Shown: positions 1 to 9,411 of the stretch, one piece after another
Layout: every line of letters begins with the position of its first letter
Position numbering within the stretch: position 1 is the stretch's first letter
Source: Christiangramia lutea
Lineage (GTDB): Bacteria; Bacteroidota; Bacteroidia; Flavobacteriales; Flavobacteriaceae
Length of the DNA: 64,000 bases
Direction of reading: 5' to 3'
Assembly: GCF_022489035.1 (NCBI RefSeq)
Contig: NZ_JAKVTV010000006.1
Coordinates: 1-64,000, forward strand
Made by a program: the position numbers and the translations under genes
The notes under the pieces: generated by a model
Database searches by the model: none
What the model saw: only the letters and a program-made list of their open reading frames with translations
What the model was told of the DNA's origin: nothing

Positions 1-1076
1 GATCGGTGGCCCAGGTAGAATTCTTCGAAGGAACAAATTCACTTGGTGTGGATGCTGACGGTAGTGATGGCTGGAGTTTTAATTGGAATGGAGTTTCCAC
101 TGGCAATTATGAACTGACTGCAGTTGCTACCGATGATGACCTGGAAACTAACACTTCAGAAATTATCAATATCACGGTTGATGATCCTAACCAGTTACCA
201 ACAATAGCGATCACAGCACCTTTGAATAATGAAGTATTTACCGCACCAGCAGATATTGAGATCACCGTGGATGCTTCGGATGCAGATGGATCGGTGACCC
301 AGGTGGAATTTTTTGAAGGGACAAATTCACTTGGTGTAGATGCCGACGGAAGTGATGGCTGGAGTATTAGCTGGAACAGCGTTGCAACCGGGAATTATGA
401 ACTGACTGCCGTGGCCACCGATGATGACCTGGAAACTACTACCTCAGAGATCGTTTCAATTACGGTAAACCCATCGGAAAACGTCATTGCTCCATCTGGA
501 CTAATCGCTCGTTGGATATCAAATACGGAAGTATATCTTAACTGGAACGATAATTCGCAAAATGAAGATGGATTTATACTCGAAAGATCGACAAAATCAG
601 ACTTTTCAAATAGGGTTGTGTCTATTAGTATTCCTGCGAATACCACTACCTATATTGACCGGAACCTGAATAGTAGAAAGAAAGGAGGGAAACTATATTA
701 TCGAATCAAAGCAGTGAATGGAAGTATATCATCAGATTATTCCAACACGACTTTAGCAATTTCTCTTTCAGGAGCAAGTATTGCTTCACCTGATTTTTCA
801 AATGAAATATTGAACAAAGAAGAATTGGCTGTTTATCCTAATCCTACAGAAGATGAGACAACCATAAAATTCACACTTAATAAAACAAGGGAATATACTC
901 TTGACTTATATAATTCCATAGGTTCTCATTTAATCAGTATTGGAAAGGGTAAGGCCAGGATTGGTATGGAATATAGTTTTGAAATAGAGGTCGGTTATTT
1001 ACCGGATGGAATTTATTTTATCATGCTTAAAACAAGAGATTCCAATAAAACTACCAGGCTGATCATTAAGAGGTAG
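1..1076 (+). CDS. T9SS-sorted surface protein, 5'-truncated by window edge
   Basis: The reading frame is open from base 3, so the gene starts upstream of the window; the GTG at 6 is internal. The visible part holds two bacterial Ig-like repeats of about 96 residues (VEFFEGTNSLGVDADGSDG is identical in both), then a fibronectin type III-like domain (about residues 160-250, APSGLIARW to YYRIKAVNG). It ends in a type A type IX secretion sorting domain (LAVYPNPTEDETTIKF ... GIYFIMLKT), which is about 80 residues long. By family knowledge such C-termini send proteins through the T9SS, whose core genes gldKLMN lie at 16-21 kb. The catalytic or adhesive part, if any, is upstream and not visible, so substrate and function are unknown. 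A surface adhesin or secreted polysaccharide-active enzyme would both fit. Confidence 0.85.
   Translation, partial: SVAQVEFFEGTNSLGVDADGSDGWSFNWNGVSTGNYELTAVATDDDLETNTSEIINITVDDPNQLPTIAITAPLNNEVFTAPADIEITVDASDADGSVTQVEFFEGTNSLGVDADGSDGWSISWNSVATGNYELTAVATDDDLETTTSEIVSITVNPSENVIAPSGLIARWISNTEVYLNWNDNSQNEDGFILERSTKSDFSNRVVSISIPANTTTYIDRNLNSRKKGGKLYYRIKAVNGSISSDYSNTTLAISLSGASIASPDFSNEILNKEELAVYPNPTEDETTIKFTLNKTREYTLDLYNSIGSHLISIGKGKARIGMEYSFEIEVGYLPDGIYFIMLKTRDSNKTTRLIIKR
12..467 (+). repeat. Two tandem ~288 bp coding repeats
   Basis: Bases 12-179 recur at 300-467 with about 85-90% identity by eye, a period of 288 bases (96 codons). They encode the repeated Ig-like modules of the surface protein. 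The high nucleotide identity implies recent duplication or gene conversion; more copies probably lie upstream of the window. Confidence 0.85.
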
Positions 1077-1159
1077 ATTTAATGAGATATTTATCCTCAA
1101 ATCCATTTTTCACTTTATTCATTATTAAAAATTGAATCGCGCAATGCTTACCTGCTTTT

Positions 1160-1189
1160 CTAAGTAGTATTCCAAATCAAACTACTTAG
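1160..1189 (+). terminator. Possible terminator hairpin after surface-protein gene
   Basis: CTAAGTAGT (1160-1168) and ACTACTTAG (1181-1189) form a perfect 9 bp stem with a 12-base loop, 84 bases after the stop codon. There is no strong T-tract, so termination is plausible but not certain. The rest of 1077-1309 shows nothing I can name. Confidence 0.35.
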
Positions 1190-1309
1190 TTCAAAATACT
1201 TCCCTACGAAATCTCTGCATTTAAGATGTTACCTGTATCTCGAAATGCGAGACCATTATAAAATGATATGAAAACCTATTAATCTTAAAATTTTAAAAAG
1301 GGAAAAATT

Positions 1310-2149
1310 ATGAAAGTTTCAATTATTACTGTTGTGTATAACAACGCCGATACAATAACCGAATGCATCAGATCTGTTTTTAACCAGACCTATAAGAACA
1401 TAGAACTAATCGTTATTGATGGTGACAGTACCGATGGGACTCAACTTAAAATTGAAAAGTTCAGGGAGCAACTTGGATATTATATTTCTGAAAAAGATTC
1501 CGGGATTTTTGATGCCTATAATAAGGGGATCCGTCAGGCGACAGGAGATATAATCGGGATACTTAATTCTGATGATTTTCTTTATGAACCGAATACAATT
1601 TCAAAGATAGTCGAAGCTTTTGAAAGTTCAAAGGCAGATCTGGTCTATGGTCATGGCATGTTTGTAAGTCAGGAAGATACAGATAAGGTGAAGAGGATCT
1701 ATTCCTCCAGATCATATAGGAAAAATTTTCTGAATTTCGGGTGGATCCCGCTTCATCCAACCATCTATGTAAGAAAAGAGGTTTACCAAAAGCATGGGTT
1801 TTACAGTCTGAATTACACTATTGCCAGTGATTATGATATGTCGCTACGCTGGTTCAGAGACCCTAGGCTAAAAAAACATTTTTTAAATGAATGGATCGTA
1901 AAAATGAGGTTGGGAGGAAAAAGCACCACCCTACAATTACAGAAGAGAAAATCATCTGAAGATCTCAGGATTATCAAAGACCATCATCTTTACGGGATTT
2001 TCACCCTTGTCTTCAAGATTGGCAGGAAAGTTCCTCAATATATCAAACCCCACCTAAGGAGACCTAATCTTCGAGTGGAAGAGAAACTAAAAAGAGCTGA
2101 AACTGCTTATTCTTTATGGAATTTCAGCTATTTAAAAAGGTTTTTATGA
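1310..2149 (+). CDS. Family 2 glycosyltransferase
   Basis: A 279-residue GT-A fold glycosyltransferase. The N-terminus MKVSIITVVYNNADTI is the nucleotide-binding strand, followed by DGDSTDGT (residues 37-44) and the metal/nucleotide-sugar motif NSDD (86-89). The central part (GWIPLHPTIYVRKEVY, ASDYDM) resembles the WcaA/EpsE-like branch that adds sugars to lipid-linked intermediates. It has no membrane segment and should act on the cytoplasmic face of the inner membrane. It is followed after 34 bases by a WcaJ-like initiating transferase and then Wza- and Wzc-like genes, so it most likely assembles an exopolysaccharide or capsule repeat unit. Donor and acceptor sugars cannot be read from sequence. 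Confidence 0.85.
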   Translation: MKVSIITVVYNNADTITECIRSVFNQTYKNIELIVIDGDSTDGTQLKIEKFREQLGYYISEKDSGIFDAYNKGIRQATGDIIGILNSDDFLYEPNTISKIVEAFESSKADLVYGHGMFVSQEDTDKVKRIYSSRSYRKNFLNFGWIPLHPTIYVRKEVYQKHGFYSLNYTIASDYDMSLRWFRDPRLKKHFLNEWIVKMRLGGKSTTLQLQKRKSSEDLRIIKDHHLYGIFTLVFKIGRKVPQYIKPHLRRPNLRVEEKLKRAETAYSLWNFSYLKRFL

Positions 2150-2183
2150 TCAAAATTTTTAAATCTGAAAAGCTAAATCTGAT

Positions 2184-3545
2184 ATGTCGATTAACAGGAA
2201 AATAAAAGGTGAGGACTTCATTCTTCCGATATCTTTTGTGGTTCATATGTTTATTGTGAACCTAACCTTGTATTTCCTCACACCGGAGACCTATTTAAAT
2301 CTTTTTGCAATTGTTAGCTATAACAGCTGTTGGCTTATAATTGCTACCATACTTAGTTTTTATTCCTTAGAAAGAAAGGAGAGGTTTATTACTCGTTTTC
2401 ACAAATTCGTAATGCATTATTTCATTTTTAGCCTGGCCTATTTCGCCATTTTCGCCTTTAGAAAAATAGATTTTGATATTTCACAACAAGTTAAAATTCT
2501 TGGACTGATTTTTATCCAGCTTGCAATTTACAGATGGCTATTCTTTAAGGTGCGTAAATGGTACAGGAGAAAGGGAGGGAATTTTGTAAATGTGGTGGTC
2601 GTAGGACATGGAATAAATATCAATAAGATAAAAAAGATCTTTAACAGGCCCGATTACGGATACCGCTATCTGGGATATTTCGATCAGAGGAACGAAAATA
2701 ATCCAGATTATCTTGGCGAAATTGCAAGTTGCTATCAATATTCAGTAGAAAACAGGGTAGATGAGATCTATTGCCTGGTTTCACAATTATCTCAGCAGCA
2801 GGTGAAACAATTAATACATTTCGCCGATAATAATTTCAAAAAATTAAAATTAGTTCCAGACAATAAAGGCATTGTCACCAGGGCCATGAATGCCGAGTTA
2901 TTCGAAACGATTCCAGTGCTTAACCTGAGGAATTCTCCATTGGAGCTCAATTATGCCAGGTGCAGCAAAAGGATATTCGATGTGTTTTTTTCCTTGCTAG
3001 TGATCATTTTCATATTGTCCTGGCTAGCTCCTCTGGTATATATTATAATGCAGTTAGAGTCTAAAGGGCCACTTCTTTTTAAACAATTAAGACATGGTTA
3101 TAACCAGGAGTCGTTCTGGTGTTACAAATTTAGATCTATGAGAATGAATGATGATGCCGATACAAAAATGTGTGAAAAGAATGATTGCAGGGTGACTAAA
3201 CTTGGAAAATTTTTAAGGCGGACCAGTATAGACGAATTGCCCCAGTTTTTTAATGTACTCAGAGGAGATATGAGCGTTGTTGGTCCACGTCCACATATGC
3301 AGGCTCATACAAAAGAATATTCGAAATCAGTAAACAAATACCTGGTGCGGCATTATGCTAAACCGGGAATCACAGGTCTTGCTCAAATTAAAGGATATAG
3401 AGGAGAAGTGAAAAAAAAGTCCGATATTATAAACCGTACAAGGCTGGATATCTTCTATTTAGAGAAATGGTGTCCCTTTCTTGACTTCAAAATTATTTAT
3501 TACACGATTTATAATTTTTTCAAAGGCGAAGAAAAAGCTTTTTGA
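2184..3545 (+). CDS. Undecaprenyl-phosphate sugar phosphotransferase (WcaJ family)
   Basis: A 453-residue polyprenyl glycosylphosphotransferase that starts repeat-unit synthesis by moving a sugar-1-phosphate onto undecaprenyl phosphate. The N-terminal half has four hydrophobic helices and a CoA-binding-like domain (FVNVVVVGHG). The C-terminal catalytic half, from about residue 255, shows the family hallmarks: a re-entrant helix (IFDVFFSLLVIIF), YKFRSMRMNDDAD, TSIDELPQFFNVLRGDMS, VGPRPH and the PGITGLAQI segment. Length and order are typical of WcaJ/CpsE proteins. It sits between the glycosyltransferase and the export genes and is probably cotranscribed with them. Confidence 0.9.
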   Translation: MSINRKIKGEDFILPISFVVHMFIVNLTLYFLTPETYLNLFAIVSYNSCWLIIATILSFYSLERKERFITRFHKFVMHYFIFSLAYFAIFAFRKIDFDISQQVKILGLIFIQLAIYRWLFFKVRKWYRRKGGNFVNVVVVGHGININKIKKIFNRPDYGYRYLGYFDQRNENNPDYLGEIASCYQYSVENRVDEIYCLVSQLSQQQVKQLIHFADNNFKKLKLVPDNKGIVTRAMNAELFETIPVLNLRNSPLELNYARCSKRIFDVFFSLLVIIFILSWLAPLVYIIMQLESKGPLLFKQLRHGYNQESFWCYKFRSMRMNDDADTKMCEKNDCRVTKLGKFLRRTSIDELPQFFNVLRGDMSVVGPRPHMQAHTKEYSKSVNKYLVRHYAKPGITGLAQIKGYRGEVKKKSDIINRTRLDIFYLEKWCPFLDFKIIYYTIYNFFKGEEKAF

Positions 3546-3576
3546 GGCGAGACTTAATCAAACAAACCAATAAATT

Positions 3577-4347
3577 ATGAAAACCTCCCGATTCCTGAAG
3601 TTTGCTTTCGTGGTGACCACGTTCGTTATTTTTTGTAGTTCTTGTGTATCCAGACAGGAGATAGTTTATTTCCAGAATGAACTTTCAAAGGTAAATTACG
3701 ACCTGGATAAAAATGTAAAGATCAGACCCAATGATCAGCTTACCATTCGGGTTTCCACACCTGAACCCGAAGCCTCCTTGCCATTTAACCTAACCACCTC
3801 GGTAGGTGCTGAAGCTGGTACCGGTGGTAATACGGAGTTGGAGACTTATATGGTTTCAGAGAACGGAACCATTGAATTCCCTGTACTGGGAACCATTGAA
3901 GTGGAAGGGTTAAATACTTTTGAACTCTCGAAAAAGATCAAGGACGCCATTTCTATCTATGTAAAAGATGCTATCGTAAATGTTAGAGTGTTAAACTTTA
4001 AAATTAGTGTCTTAGGTGAGGTAAAGAATCCTGGGACCTTCATTATTCAGGACGACTATATCAGTTTAACTCAGGCCCTGGGTTTAGCTGGTGATCTTAC
4101 CATTTTCGGGAAACGGGACAATGTTATGGTGATAAGGGAAATTGAAGGAAAAACTACTAAGGTATACCTGGATCTTACAGATTTTGAAACGGTAAGCTCT
4201 CCATATTTCAATCTTATCCAAAATGATATTGTATACGTAGAACCCATAGGAACAAAAAGGCAGTCTGCGAGCGTACTTAATAATGCTGGTAGTTATATCG
4301 CCATTATGTCTTTTCTAATTTCAACCATATTACTTGTAACGAATTGA
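3577..4347 (+). CDS. Wza-like polysaccharide export lipoprotein
   Basis: A 256-residue outer-membrane polysaccharide export protein. The signal peptide ends in a lipobox-like FCSSC (probable lipid-modified Cys23). A Poly_export domain (about residues 40-140, including IRPNDQLTIRV and TIEFPVLGTIEVEG) is followed by one SLBB domain (VRVLNFKISVLGEVKNPGTF). The C-terminus ends in a hydrophobic helix (YIAIMSFLISTILLV), as in Wza, where the helix crosses the outer membrane. It is shorter than E. coli Wza, as is usual in Bacteroidota. The stop is four bases before the next gene's ATG, which indicates tight coupling to the Wzc-like kinase. Confidence 0.9.
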   Translation: MKTSRFLKFAFVVTTFVIFCSSCVSRQEIVYFQNELSKVNYDLDKNVKIRPNDQLTIRVSTPEPEASLPFNLTTSVGAEAGTGGNTELETYMVSENGTIEFPVLGTIEVEGLNTFELSKKIKDAISIYVKDAIVNVRVLNFKISVLGEVKNPGTFIIQDDYISLTQALGLAGDLTIFGKRDNVMVIREIEGKTTKVYLDLTDFETVSSPYFNLIQNDIVYVEPIGTKRQSASVLNNAGSYIAIMSFLISTILLVTN

Positions 4348-4351
4348 GGTG

Positions 4352-6730
4352 ATGAATTCTTCGAATAATAACGCAGGTCCTCAGGGAAGTAAATTCAACC
4401 TGAGGAAGGAGCTGGGCAGATACCTGAAATACTGGTATTGGTTCGTGGCGGGTGCTTTTGTGTCTGTTATTGCAGGAATTTTTTATTTGAGATATACCAC
4501 GCCGGTTTATAGTGCTACCGCAAGTATTATTATTAATCAGGAAACCAGCAATAATAGAGGTTCAGATATGCCAGATCTAGGTTTGGCTTCAGGATTGAAA
4601 ACAAACAATCTGGATAAGGAGATCGCTATACTGAAATCTAAAAGGTTAATGCATGAAGTAGTGAAATCTCTGGATCTGAACATCACGTTCTTTATAGACG
4701 GCCAGGTTAGAGACGTAGAATTGTACAAGAATAATCCGTTTACCTTAAAGATTTTGAAGTTCAATGAGAAAAATGCTTCCGAATTTGGGGGAGAAAGTTA
4801 TAAAGCCGATTTAAATGAAAGCGGAGAACTAAGCTTAACCAATCTCAGGAATTTTACTAAAATCAATACACAGGCTGGGTCTCCCGTAGATCTGGATTTT
4901 GCCACCGTGGTAATCACCCCGAAAGAAGGAATTAGTAGCTTTTCGAATATTACTATTAAATTTTCAAATTTGGAAAGCGTTGCTGCCGCTTATCGAGGCG
5001 GTCTTCAGATAATCCAGGAGAAGGAGGGTTCAAATGTGATCAATTTGGTGATGTTGGATCCAGTTGTAGATAAAGCTAGGGACATCATAGACCAGGTGAT
5101 CTTCGAATTTAACAGGGATGCCATTGATGATAAAAATCTAATTGCCAGTAACACGGCTAATTTTATTAATGAGCGTTTAGATATTATTAATGATGAACTG
5201 GAAAATGTGGAGTCCGGAAAAGAAGAGTTCAAGGAAAGCAACCGACTTACAGATATACGAACTGAGTCACAGATGTTCGTCCAGACTGCCAGTGAATATA
5301 ATGAAAGGCGACAGGAAATAGGCACTCAGATTGAGCTGGTAAATGCCATGCTTGACTATCTTTCTACAAGCTCGAATTCAGAACTTCTGCCAGCCAACCT
5401 CGGTATACAGGAGAGTGCAGTAAATCAGTTAATTTCAGAATATAATAATCTTGTGCTTCAGCGTAACAGGATCATGAGAAGCTCCACAGAATTAAACCCG
5501 GCCGTGATACGTATCAATAACAATATTGAACAGTTAAAGGGTAATATTCTGCAAAGTCTTCAGAGTTTAAGAAGTACCCTGCGAATCTCTCAAAATGAAG
5601 TAAACCGACAGGTACAAAGCGTGGGTTCTAAAATTCTGGCAGTTCCTTCACAAGAGAGGGAATATAGAGGGATCGAAAGACAACAAAGTATCAAAGAAGC
5701 CCTGTACCTGTACTTATTACAGAAAAGAGAAGAAAACTCCCTGGCCCTTGCGGTTACGGCGCCTAAAGCAAAGATCGTAGATAGTGCTCATAGCAATGGC
5801 CTAATTGTATCTCCAAAAAAGAAAAGTGTGATCCTGGGTTCTCTGGTTCTGGGGTTGTTTTTACCTTTTTCTGTGATCTATATAAGGAACTTGATAGATA
5901 ATAAGGTTAGAAAACGATCTGACATTGAAGAGTTCACACAGGAAATTGCAATTGTTGGGGAGGTTCCAAAAGTGAAGGAAAAAAGAGAATTGATCATCGA
6001 TAAGCATGACCGATCTATGCTGGCGGAATCTTTTAGATTTTTAATTACCAACCTTCAATTCGTATTACTGAGAACTGTAAATAATCAAAAGGCCAGGAAA
6101 ATTTTGGTGACTTCGACTATAAAAGGAGAAGGTAAAACATTCACGGCTATGAATCTGGCATTAACCCTGGCCTTTAATCGGAAGAAAGTTTTGCTTATAG
6201 GCGCAGATCTTCGAAATCCAAAACTAGGAAAGTACCAGGAAAACTTTTCGAATTCTCTGGGATTAAGCGATTATCTTGCCAGTAATATTAATTGTATAGA
6301 AGAATTTATATCCAACTCTAAACTTAATTCTAATCTCAAAATTTTAGGTTCAGGAAGTATTCCGCCGAATCCATCAGAATTGTTGCGGAGTGAGAAATTA
6401 GGAACCATGTTCACAGATCTGGAAAATAATTATGATTATATCATTATCGATTCTGCACCCACAATGTTGGTTACAGATACATTAATCATTAATAAATATG
6501 CAGATCTAATTCTTTATATCGTTAAATCCGGGTTCACCGATAAAGACTTGTTGGAATATGTGGTCGCTAATAAAAGGTCTGGCAATATGTCTAATATTAA
6601 CTTTATCCTGAATAGTGTTCCAAGAACCGAATTGGGGTATGGTAACAAATATGGATACGGCTATGGGGTAAAGAAAAAGACCGAGTTTGAATGGAAGTCA
6701 TATTTTAACTCAAAGACCGTAAAGAATTAG
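4352..6730 (+). CDS. Wzc-like polysaccharide co-polymerase / BY-kinase
   Basis: About 792 residues. A Wzz-type chain-length domain lies between TM1 (around residues 30-50) and TM2 (around 495-512), with long coiled coil between them. The cytoplasmic tyrosine kinase follows: Walker A STIKGEGKT (near 590), Walker A' LLIGADLRNPKLG and Walker B IIIDSAP. The C-terminus carries a tyrosine cluster (GYGNKYGYGYG) that is the expected autophosphorylation site. It works with the Wza-like protein in polymer length control and export. GTG at 4349 and ATG at 4352 are adjacent; I chose ATG. A strong terminator follows 65 bases after the stop, which closes the operon. Confidence 0.9.
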   Translation: MNSSNNNAGPQGSKFNLRKELGRYLKYWYWFVAGAFVSVIAGIFYLRYTTPVYSATASIIINQETSNNRGSDMPDLGLASGLKTNNLDKEIAILKSKRLMHEVVKSLDLNITFFIDGQVRDVELYKNNPFTLKILKFNEKNASEFGGESYKADLNESGELSLTNLRNFTKINTQAGSPVDLDFATVVITPKEGISSFSNITIKFSNLESVAAAYRGGLQIIQEKEGSNVINLVMLDPVVDKARDIIDQVIFEFNRDAIDDKNLIASNTANFINERLDIINDELENVESGKEEFKESNRLTDIRTESQMFVQTASEYNERRQEIGTQIELVNAMLDYLSTSSNSELLPANLGIQESAVNQLISEYNNLVLQRNRIMRSSTELNPAVIRINNNIEQLKGNILQSLQSLRSTLRISQNEVNRQVQSVGSKILAVPSQEREYRGIERQQSIKEALYLYLLQKREENSLALAVTAPKAKIVDSAHSNGLIVSPKKKSVILGSLVLGLFLPFSVIYIRNLIDNKVRKRSDIEEFTQEIAIVGEVPKVKEKRELIIDKHDRSMLAESFRFLITNLQFVLLRTVNNQKARKILVTSTIKGEGKTFTAMNLALTLAFNRKKVLLIGADLRNPKLGKYQENFSNSLGLSDYLASNINCIEEFISNSKLNSNLKILGSGSIPPNPSELLRSEKLGTMFTDLENNYDYIIIDSAPTMLVTDTLIINKYADLILYIVKSGFTDKDLLEYVVANKRSGNMSNINFILNSVPRTELGYGNKYGYGYGVKKKTEFEWKSYFNSKTVKN

Positions 6731-6794
6731 TAGTTTAAACTGATTTTTCCAACTAATTCATGCTGATCTGAATATTTAGGAATTATAAACCTGG

Positions 6795-6827
6795 AGCCTG
6801 TTCATTAAAACTGAACGGGCTTTTTTT
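6795..6827 (+). terminator. Intrinsic terminator of exopolysaccharide operon
   Basis: AGCCTGTTCA (6795-6804) pairs with TGAACGGGCT (6812-6821) around a 7-base loop and is followed by a run of seven T. The only non-Watson-Crick pair is one G-T. Confidence 0.9.
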
Positions 6828-6832
6828 ATTTC

Positions 6833-6960
6833 AATACTGTATTGAATTTAATGTCGTTTAAGAAATCAAAAGCTGCGGTAAAATCCGGGAAGAACTGGTA
6901 TATAGCAGTCTAGCTGGAATTAGAATTTATTTTGTGTGTATTTTATTGAAATACAGTATT
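6833..6960. promoter_or_regulatory. Pair of palindromes AATACWGTATT
   Basis: AATACTGTATT at 6833-6843 and AATACAGTATT at 6950-6960 are odd-centred palindromes differing only at the central base, 117 bases apart in a gene-poor stretch. They could be operator sites for a dimeric regulator of a transcript in 6960-7200. No regulator is identified. Otherwise 6828-7103 shows no gene. Confidence 0.3.
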
Positions 6961-7103
6961 TTAAATTTGTTGCGATAATGGTAAGAAAATAAGCAAATGT
7001 TACATTCGTTAAGATACTTAATAGCTAATTTTACCTATTAATAATCATGGATTGCATTTTCATCTGAAACGGTGCCTTTGTCCGTCCTTTAAAGTCAGAT
7101 ACT

Positions 7104-7199
7104 ATGATTAATTTCTTTTTAATTGCATCCACCTGTCTCGCTGTTCCTGGAGTTATAATTTCCTTTTATCTATTAATGACTCATTACAGGAGAAAGTAA
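7104..7199 (+). CDS. Possible 31-residue single-helix membrane peptide
   Basis: An ATG-to-TAA frame of 31 codons in an otherwise empty 650-base gap. The peptide begins MINFFLIASTCLAVPGVIIS and ends HYRRK: one hydrophobic helix with a positively charged end, as in real small membrane proteins. It lies downstream of the AATACWGTATT palindromes. There is no homology evidence and the composition is common in AT-rich DNA, so this is tentative. Confidence 0.35.
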   Translation: MINFFLIASTCLAVPGVIISFYLLMTHYRRK

Positions 7200-7338
7200 C
7201 TATAATTCTTATAATTTATTTTTAAAATTTCTGTCTTAGATAAGACTGCTGTACTTAGATTATTGCTGTGAATTTCAATAGAATTCCCGATTCTTTTTTC
7301 TGGTTACTCTGTGATAATTTATTTCCCTTTAAATTCAT

Positions 7339-7346
7339 TAAATTTG
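7339..7346 (+). promoter_or_regulatory. Promoter -7 box of dsbD-like gene
   Basis: TAAATTTG matches the Bacteroidota -7 consensus TAnnTTTG and lies 31 bases before the TTG start. No good -33 TTTG is visible. Confidence 0.5.
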
Positions 7347-7377
7347 ACCCCATTTCAGGATTTAAAATTATCAGGAT

Positions 7378-9411
7378 TTGAAACATACTTCACAACATTT
7401 CTTTCAAAAAGCTCTATTATTTTTAGTGCTATTGGCAGGGTTCTTAACCCAGGCACAGATTCATGATCCTGTGCAGTGGGAAACCGATGTTGAAAAAATC
7501 TCTGATGATGAATATAAATTGATCTTCAATGCGAGCATTGAGGATAAGTGGCATTTGTATTCCCAGGACCTGCCGGAGGGCGGGGCACTTCCTACCGTTT
7601 TTATTTATGAGCAGGCAGGAGAGAAATATGAACTTGTGGGTAAAACCCAGGAAAGCGAATCCATTACAGAATATGATCAGGTTTTTGAAATGGATCTAAC
7701 ATACTTTGCTTATGCTGCTACATTCACGCAACAAGTAAAGGTTACTGATACCAGCCTAGGTTTAATTAATGCTAAAATTGAATATCAGGCCTGTGATGAT
7801 GAAACCTGCATTTTTGATTCCAGAAATTTAGAGTTCATTATCAACGAGGACATGGTGAGTGGAATTGAAGCTCAAAATGAGCAGGTACTTGCAGAGGAAA
7901 AAGAAGAGATAGCCCTGGTAAATCCGGAAGGGAAAAGATCTTTCTGGGGCATTTTTATTGTTGCTTTTCTTTCCGGTTTTGCAGCATTGCTTACTCCTTG
8001 CGTTTTTCCAATGATCCCAATGACAGTGAGCTTTTTTACCAAACAAAGTAAGTCAAGGGCAGCAGGTATTCGAAATGCTATTTTTTATGGTATTTCCATT
8101 GTAGTGATCTATGTTCTTCTGGGCTCATTGGTGACCCTTATTTTTGGAGCGGACTCTCTGAATGCACTTTCCACGAATGTTTGGTTCAACCTGGCTTTTT
8201 TCGTCCTGTTGGTAGTATTTGCGGTTTCTTTTATGGGTGCATTTGAGATTGTTTTGCCTAGTAGTTGGGGAACCAAAATAGATTCCAAAGCAGATAAAGG
8301 TGGCCTTATAGGTATCTTTTTTATGGCGTTGGCACTTGCAATCGTTTCTTTTTCCTGTACCGGTCCAATAGTGGGTACATTGCTGGTGGAGGCTGCATCA
8401 AAAGGTGGAATAGCCCCCATTGTTGGAATGCTAGGCTTCTCATTAGCCATCGCCCTTCCATTCGGTTTATTTGCAGCCTTCCCTGGTTGGTTAAATACTT
8501 TACCGAAATCTGGAGGCTGGTTGAATACTGTAAAGGTAACTTTAGGGTTTTTGGAACTTGCCCTCGCCTTTAAGTTTCTTTCCAATGCCGATCTCGTTCT
8601 ACAATTGCACTTATTGGAACGGGAAATATTTCTGGCTATCTGGATTGCTATTTTCGGTATGCTGGCGCTTTATTTATTTGGAAAGATTCAATTGCCTCAT
8701 GATTCTAAGGAAGAACATATTTCAGTGGGCCGATTAATAACAGGTCTTGTGGCGCTTATATTTACTATTTACCTCATTCCTGGTCTTTGGGGAGCTCCTT
8801 TGAAACTTATCAGCGGGTTCCCACCTCCTTTACAATACAGCGAATCTCCTGATGGAATTGGTTCTTCAAAATCTGGTATGGCTTTAAATTCTAAAGGCCT
8901 TCCTGAAGGCGCTAAATATGGTCCTCACGATATAGTTTCTTTCCATGAATATGAAGCCGGGCTTGCTTATGCCCGCGACAATGATCTTCCGGTTTTGATA
9001 GACTTTACGGGGCACGCGTGTGTTAATTGCCGAAAAATGGAGGAAAGAGTTTGGAGCGAACCTCAAATTCTGGAATTATTGAAAAATGAGTTGGTATTGG
9101 TTTCATTATATGTAGACGATAAGCGAAAATTGCCGGAATCTGAGCAATATGTTTCTGAAACTACAGGAAAGGAAATTGAAAGTATTGGAAATAAATGGAG
9201 CGACTTTCAGATCAGCAGGTATAAGGCTAATGCTCAGCCTTACTATGTACTAATAGATCATGATGAGGAAATTTTGATTTCACCATCTGCCTACCAACCC
9301 GATGCAGATGAATATTACAACTGGTTAAAAACAGGGATCGATAATTTCAGGCAGGTTTCAGAATCACCTATCAAAGGGCTAAGTGTCGAATCTGAGAGTG
9401 TATTTCAATGA
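7378..9411 (+). CDS. dsbD: DsbD-like thiol:disulfide interchange protein
   Basis: A 677-residue protein that carries electrons from cytoplasmic thioredoxin across the inner membrane to periplasmic thiol proteins, for example in cytochrome c maturation. A signal peptide (about 1-27) precedes a DsbD alpha-like domain (about 30-160). The polytopic DsbD/CcdA domain follows (about 185-470), with one Cys in each half: TPC208VFP and SFSC327TGP. A C-terminal thioredoxin domain has the active-site motif C548VNC. Length and domain order match full DsbD. The TTG start at 7378 is supported by the -7 box 31 bases upstream and the signal peptide immediately after it. It ends exactly where the convergent next gene ends. 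Confidence 0.92.
   Translation: MKHTSQHFFQKALLFLVLLAGFLTQAQIHDPVQWETDVEKISDDEYKLIFNASIEDKWHLYSQDLPEGGALPTVFIYEQAGEKYELVGKTQESESITEYDQVFEMDLTYFAYAATFTQQVKVTDTSLGLINAKIEYQACDDETCIFDSRNLEFIINEDMVSGIEAQNEQVLAEEKEEIALVNPEGKRSFWGIFIVAFLSGFAALLTPCVFPMIPMTVSFFTKQSKSRAAGIRNAIFYGISIVVIYVLLGSLVTLIFGADSLNALSTNVWFNLAFFVLLVVFAVSFMGAFEIVLPSSWGTKIDSKADKGGLIGIFFMALALAIVSFSCTGPIVGTLLVEAASKGGIAPIVGMLGFSLAIALPFGLFAAFPGWLNTLPKSGGWLNTVKVTLGFLELALAFKFLSNADLVLQLHLLEREIFLAIWIAIFGMLALYLFGKIQLPHDSKEEHISVGRLITGLVALIFTIYLIPGLWGAPLKLISGFPPPLQYSESPDGIGSSKSGMALNSKGLPEGAKYGPHDIVSFHEYEAGLAYARDNDLPVLIDFTGHACVNCRKMEERVWSEPQILELLKNELVLVSLYVDDKRKLPESEQYVSETTGKEIESIGNKWSDFQISRYKANAQPYYVLIDHDEEILISPSAYQPDADEYYNWLKTGIDNFRQVSESPIKGLSVESESVFQ

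Noticed and set aside
8109-8585. 158-codon minus-strand frame inside dsbD
   Set aside because: It is antisense to the transmembrane domain of dsbD; the translation has no recognisable fold and the sense protein explains the sequence.
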